A program made the translations under genes and the position numbers. The notes beneath the pieces are model-generated. The model saw only the letters and a program-made list of their open reading frames with translations, did not search any database and was not told the DNA's origin. Positions 6,001 through 8,466 of a stretch of DNA of 8,466 nt are shown here, piece after piece; position 1 is the first letter of the stretch; each line of letters begins with the position of its first letter. Origin of the DNA: an uncultured Ruminococcus sp. (GTDB lineage Bacteria; Bacillota; Clostridia; Oscillospirales; Ruminococcaceae); contig CAMWWG010000036.1 in the NCBI GenBank assembly GCA_947177935.1, positions 1 through 8,466 of the forward strand, in the 5' to 3' direction.

Positions 6001-7559
6001 ATTCCATTGAAGATCTGGCGCAGTTAATTTATGATTTAAAAATGGCAAATGTCAATGCGAGAATTTCCGTCAAGTTAGTCTCGGAGGCAGGCGTCGGGAC
6101 GGTTGCCGCAGGCGTTGCCAAAGCCGGCGCAGGTGTTGTCCTGATTTCTGGTTATGACGGCGGAACAGGCGCAGCCCCGGCAACATCCATCCATCATGCA
6201 GGATTGCCATGGGAACTGGGTGTCGCAGAGACGCATCAGACGTTATTGTTAAATAACCTGAGATCCCGTGTCGTTGTCGAAACAGATGGCAAGTTAATGA
6301 CCGGTCGTGATGTATTAGTTGCGGCATTGCTAGGCGCAGAAGAATACGGTTTTGCCACAGCGCCGCTTGTGACAATGGGCTGCATGATGATGCGTGTGTG
6401 CAATCTGGATACTTGTCCGGTAGGCATTGCGACACAGAATCCGGAATTAAGAAAGCGTTTCACGGGCAAGCCGGAATATGTGATTAATTTCCTGACGTTC
6501 GTCGCACAGGAACTGCGGGAATATATGGCAAAATTAGGAATCCGGACAGTAGATGAATTGATCGGCAGGACAGATTTATTAAGCGTTCGGGAATTTGCAG
6601 ACTGCAGTAATAAGGCGCATTTGATGGATCTGACGGCATTACTGCACAAAAAAGAAAATTTCCATTTTAAGCCGGAGGATGCTTATGATTTCCATCTGGA
6701 AGACACGCTTGACGGACGGGTTCTGTTACGGGAATTAGAGATTCAGAAAAATGATTCCCAGAAAAAACAGTCTATTGAAGTCCATGTGACTAACACGGAC
6801 AGGACGTTCGGGACAATGTTCGGTTCGGCATTAACCAGAAAATTCGGCAATACGCTTGCAGAAGATACGTATCATGTGAAGTGCATTGGCAGCGGCGGTC
6901 AGAGTTTCGGATCGTTTATTCCCAAGGGTCTGACGCTGGAATTATGCGGTGACAGTAATGATTACTTCGGTAAGGGTCTGTCCGGCGGTAATCTGATTGT
7001 CTATCCGCCGAAAAATGCGTTATTCAAAGCTGAGGAGAATATCATCGTCGGAAATGTAGCGCTTTATGGTGCGACAAGCGGCAAGGTATTCATCAATGGC
7101 ATTGCTGGGGAGCGTTTTGCTGTCCGGAATTCTGGTGCATATGCTGTTGTGGAAGGTGTCGGCGATCACGGCTGTGAATACATGACCGGCGGTCGGGTTG
7201 TGGTTCTCGGCAGGACGGGCAAGAATTTTGCTGCTGGTATGAGTGGCGGTATTGCTTATGTTCTGGACGAAGACAGGGATTTATACATGCGTTTAAATAA
7301 AGAACTGGTTTCTCTGCAGGAAGTCACGGAAAAATATGATGTCCTGGAGTTAAAACGCATGATCGAAGAGCATGTTTTGGCAACCGGTTCCGAAAAAGGA
7401 CAGAAGATTCTGGACGATTTTGCAGGGTATCTGCCGAAGTTCAAGAGAATTATGCCACATGATTACGCAAGAATGCGCCAGGCAATCTTAACAATGGAAG
7501 AAAAGGGAATGCGTACAGAAGAAGCCGAAATTGAAGCTTTCTATCTGACAGTGAAATAA
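3009..7559 (+). CDS. gltB: Glutamate synthase (GOGAT), large (alpha) subunit
   Basis: Large subunit of glutamate synthase: hydrolyses glutamine, channels the ammonia and reductively aminates 2-oxoglutarate to glutamate in the cytoplasm, using electrons from GltD. 1516 residues, the usual full length. A short propeptide precedes HDACGIG; Cys26 would become the N-terminal catalytic cysteine after cleavage. Class-II amidotransferase domain about 26-430 (HSRFSTNT from His229, NGE at 252-254). Central domain about 465-750 (DTSMYIGSDGNLLE from Asp540). FMN synthase domain about 810-1180: GAMSYGS from Gly879, SGYDGGTGAAP around 1047-1057, and [3Fe-4S] ligands Cys1125, Cys1131, Cys1136 in CMMMRVCNLDTCPVG. 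C-terminal GXGXG beta-helix domain from about 1240, with repeats near 1294 and 1348. The ribosome binding site is weak: GGTGAT at 3001-3006, the 3' part of the anti-SD complement, so ATG 3009 or 3012 could be used. gltD follows after 38 bases. No defects seen. Expression is probably gated by the upstream attenuator. Confidence 0.97.
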   Translation: MMDNFRTMQTYPQQGLYHPQFEHDACGIGAVVNIQGIPSRRVVEDALHIVENLEHRAGKDAEGKTGDGVGILLQICHPFFSEIMAQQGIDLGEERDYGIGMFFFPQDELKRRQAKKLFEIITQKEGMEFLGWREVPIVPDVLGEMALNSMPSIWQGFVKRPEHCEKGLAFDRMLYIARRVFEQSNENTYVVSLSSRTIVYKGMFLVTELREFFPDLQNEAYQSAIATVHSRFSTNTTPSWQKAHPNRFIVHNGEINTITGNADKMLAREESIDCEILRDQMHKLLPIVDVNGSDSARLDNALEFMVMSGMPLPLAVMILIPEPWKNNRTMNRDKKDFYQYYATMMEPWDGPASILFSDGDVMGAVLDRNGLRPSRYYITDDGFLILSSEVGTLDLPAEHILHKDRLRPGKMLLVDTKQGRVIDDDELKNHYACRQPYGEWLDSNLVKLRQLHIPNRNIEHFSNEKLSRMQKAFGYTYEEIRGSILPMAQEGSEPIASMGADNPLPSLSNMNPPLFDYFRQLFAQVTNPPFDAIREEVVTDTSMYIGSDGNLLEEKAQNCHVLRVDNPILTNTDMLKIKYMQIPGMKAEVIPMTYYKNTSLKKAIKHLFIRADKAYRDGANFLILSDRDVDEYHVPIPSLLAVSALQQHLVTTRKRTAVALILETAEPREVHHFATLLGYGASAINPYLAHDTIRELTECGALDKDYYAAESDYDTCILHGIVKIASKMGISTIQSYQGSKLFEAIGVSREVIDEYFTGTVSRVGGITLDEIGERVETLHSSAFDPLELGVETEVASVGAHKMRSHAEEHLYRPETIHLLQRASRTGDYEIYKQYAKAVHVEGRSMQLRDMLEFVFPENGGIPIEEVEPVESIFKRFKTGAMSYGSISQEAHETLAIAMNRIGGKSNSGEGGESPERIATAGTDHDCSSAIKQVASGRFGVTSEYLVSAQELQIKCAQGAKPGEGGHLPAAKVYPWIAKTRHSTPGVGLISPPPHHDIYSIEDLAQLIYDLKMANVNARISVKLVSEAGVGTVAAGVAKAGAGVVLISGYDGGTGAAPATSIHHAGLPWELGVAETHQTLLLNNLRSRVVVETDGKLMTGRDVLVAALLGAEEYGFATAPLVTMGCMMMRVCNLDTCPVGIATQNPELRKRFTGKPEYVINFLTFVAQELREYMAKLGIRTVDELIGRTDLLSVREFADCSNKAHLMDLTALLHKKENFHFKPEDAYDFHLEDTLDGRVLLRELEIQKNDSQKKQSIEVHVTNTDRTFGTMFGSALTRKFGNTLAEDTYHVKCIGSGGQSFGSFIPKGLTLELCGDSNDYFGKGLSGGNLIVYPPKNALFKAEENIIVGNVALYGATSGKVFINGIAGERFAVRNSGAYAVVEGVGDHGCEYMTGGRVVVLGRTGKNFAAGMSGGIAYVLDEDRDLYMRLNKELVSLQEVTEKYDVLELKRMIEEHVLATGSEKGQKILDDFAGYLPKFKRIMPHDYARMRQAILTMEEKGMRTEEAEIEAFYLTVK

Positions 7560-7597
7560 TTTTAAAATTAAAATTTTAAAAACAGGAGTGAAGCATT

Positions 7598-8466
7598 ATG
7601 GGAAAACCCACTGGTTTCTTAGAATATACACGCTGTCAGAACACGGACGTTCCGGCTCTGGAGCGTGTCCAGAATTACGAAGAATTACACAAGCCGTTAC
7701 AGCAGGAGAATCGGCAAAAACAGGCGGCAAGGTGCATGGACTGCGGTGTGCCGTTCTGTCAGTCGGATTACGGTTGCCCCCTGCATAATTTAATCCCGGA
7801 ATGGAATGATCTGATTTACAGGGGGGAATTTGATGCGGCGGCAAAAAGATTGCTGATGACGAATAATTTTCCGGAGTTTACTTCAAGAGTCTGTCCAGCG
7901 TTGTGTGAATCCGCATGTATCTGTAATTTACATGACACACCGGTGACAACGAGAGATAATGAAAATTTTGTGATTGAACACGCTTATGCGTCTGGTTTCA
8001 TGCAGGCAAAGCCTCCCATCATGCGCAGTGAAAAGCATGTTGCTGTGATCGGTTCAGGTCCCGCAGGACTGGCGGCGGCGGATCAACTCAACAAGAGGGG
8101 ACATCATGTGACCGTGTTTGAGCGTTCCGACCGGATCGGGGGTCTGCTTATGTACGGCATTCCCAATATGAAACTGGATAAATCGGTGATTGAGCGCCGG
8201 ATCAGGCTCATGCAGGAAGAGGGCATTGAATTCCGGACAAATTCCAATATCGGAAAGGGCAAAAGCGCAAATACGATTCTCAAAAAATTTGATGCGGTTG
8301 TCCTGGCTTGTGGGGCATCTCAGCCGAGGGATCTGAAGATCCCCGGACGAGAATCAAAAGGGGTTTGTTTTGCTGTGGATTATCTGACGGCAGCGACGAA
8401 AAGTCTGTTGCATCAGCAGAATCCGGCGGACGCAGAGATCACGGCAAAAGGCAAGAAGGTGATTAT
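7598..8466 (+). CDS. gltD: Glutamate synthase small (beta) subunit, 3' end cut by window edge
   Basis: FAD- and iron-sulfur-containing partner of GltB that passes electrons from NAD(P)H to the large subunit. 289 codons are visible and the frame stays open to the edge, so the gene is partial only because of the window. Start ATG 7598 is supported by AGGAG (7584-7588), 9 bases upstream. The N-terminal cysteine-rich domain has Cys46, Cys49, Cys54 and Cys60 (RCMDCGVPFC...GCP) and Cys99, Cys103, Cys107 (VCPALCESAC), the pattern that binds [4Fe-4S] clusters in GltD and related enzymes. The FAD dinucleotide fold starts at VAVIGSGPAG (Gly152-Gly157), followed by the family motif GGLLMYGIPNMKLDK. The final KGKKVI is where the second (NAD(P)H) nucleotide fold begins, so cofactor preference cannot be read. 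The 38-base spacer after gltB is AT-only apart from the RBS region (TTTTAAAA near 7560 and 7574) and has no terminator, consistent with co-transcription. NADH/NADPH-dependent GltD homologues outside GOGAT exist, but position beside gltB settles the call. Confidence 0.95.
   Translation, partial: MGKPTGFLEYTRCQNTDVPALERVQNYEELHKPLQQENRQKQAARCMDCGVPFCQSDYGCPLHNLIPEWNDLIYRGEFDAAAKRLLMTNNFPEFTSRVCPALCESACICNLHDTPVTTRDNENFVIEHAYASGFMQAKPPIMRSEKHVAVIGSGPAGLAAADQLNKRGHHVTVFERSDRIGGLLMYGIPNMKLDKSVIERRIRLMQEEGIEFRTNSNIGKGKSANTILKKFDAVVLACGASQPRDLKIPGRESKGVCFAVDYLTAATKSLLHQQNPADAEITAKGKKVI

Noticed and set aside
6070..6649. Minus-strand open frames opposite gltB and elsewhere, such as 6070-6435 and 6236-6649
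   Set aside because: They are antisense shadows of highly conserved GltB coding sequence, with no recognisable domains or ribosome sites.
7560..7581. AT palindrome-like TTTTAAAA repeats between gltB and gltD as a terminator or operator
   Set aside because: No G-C stem and no T tract in a terminator context, and the spacer is only 38 bases inside an obvious operon. Most likely low-complexity spacer.
7588..7844. Short open frames at the gltD start in other frames or on the minus strand
   Set aside because: The frame from 7598 translates to an unmistakable GltD with cysteine clusters and FAD motif; the others overlap it and show no family features.

Overview
The window looks like chromosome from a cellulolytic, cellulosome-building Ruminococcus-type Firmicute (Oscillospiraceae/Ruminococcaceae). 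Four things point that way: a secreted GH5 cellulase ending in a type-I-like dockerin, a BspA-type leucine-rich-repeat protein of the kind common in gut Firmicutes, a Firmicute-style gltB-gltD pair, and Gram-positive-style AGGAG/GGAGG ribosome binding sites. The genus is an inference from gene content, not from a marker gene. All genes are on the + strand. I see no tRNA, rRNA, CRISPR array, transposase or insertion sequence.

Layout: 1-71 is the 5' leader of the cellulase, with a strong ribosome binding site. 72-1871 encodes the GH5-dockerin cellulase. 1872-1980 holds a rho-independent terminator followed by a well-formed promoter. 1981-2664 encodes a small membrane-anchored LRR protein whose first 30 residues are a tandem 15-residue duplication. 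2665-3008 is a dense 344-base regulatory region: three copies of the dyad TTAAT-N3-ATTAA, a near-consensus promoter, a leader with two hexaloop hairpins of the kind ANTAR proteins bind, and a strong intrinsic terminator lying before the next gene. 3009-7559 encodes the glutamate synthase large subunit GltB (complete). 7598-8466 encodes the small subunit GltD, which runs off the right edge just as its pyridine-nucleotide domain begins.

How they work together: gltB and gltD form an operon. GltB releases ammonia from glutamine and makes glutamate from 2-oxoglutarate, and GltD supplies the electrons. The cellulase and the LRR protein are separate units, divided from each other by a terminator and from the glt operon by the regulatory region.

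The most notable signal is the glt leader. A promoter at 2766-2794 should start RNA near 2801. The RNA opens with a hairpin whose loop is AAAGAG. A second hairpin with loop AACGAC follows, and its loop plus 3' arm is exactly the 5' arm of the terminator. Both loops have A at position 1 and G at position 4, which is the known signature of ANTAR antiterminator targets (EutV/NasR type). I infer that ammonia assimilation here is controlled by ANTAR-mediated antitermination. The regulator itself is not in this window.
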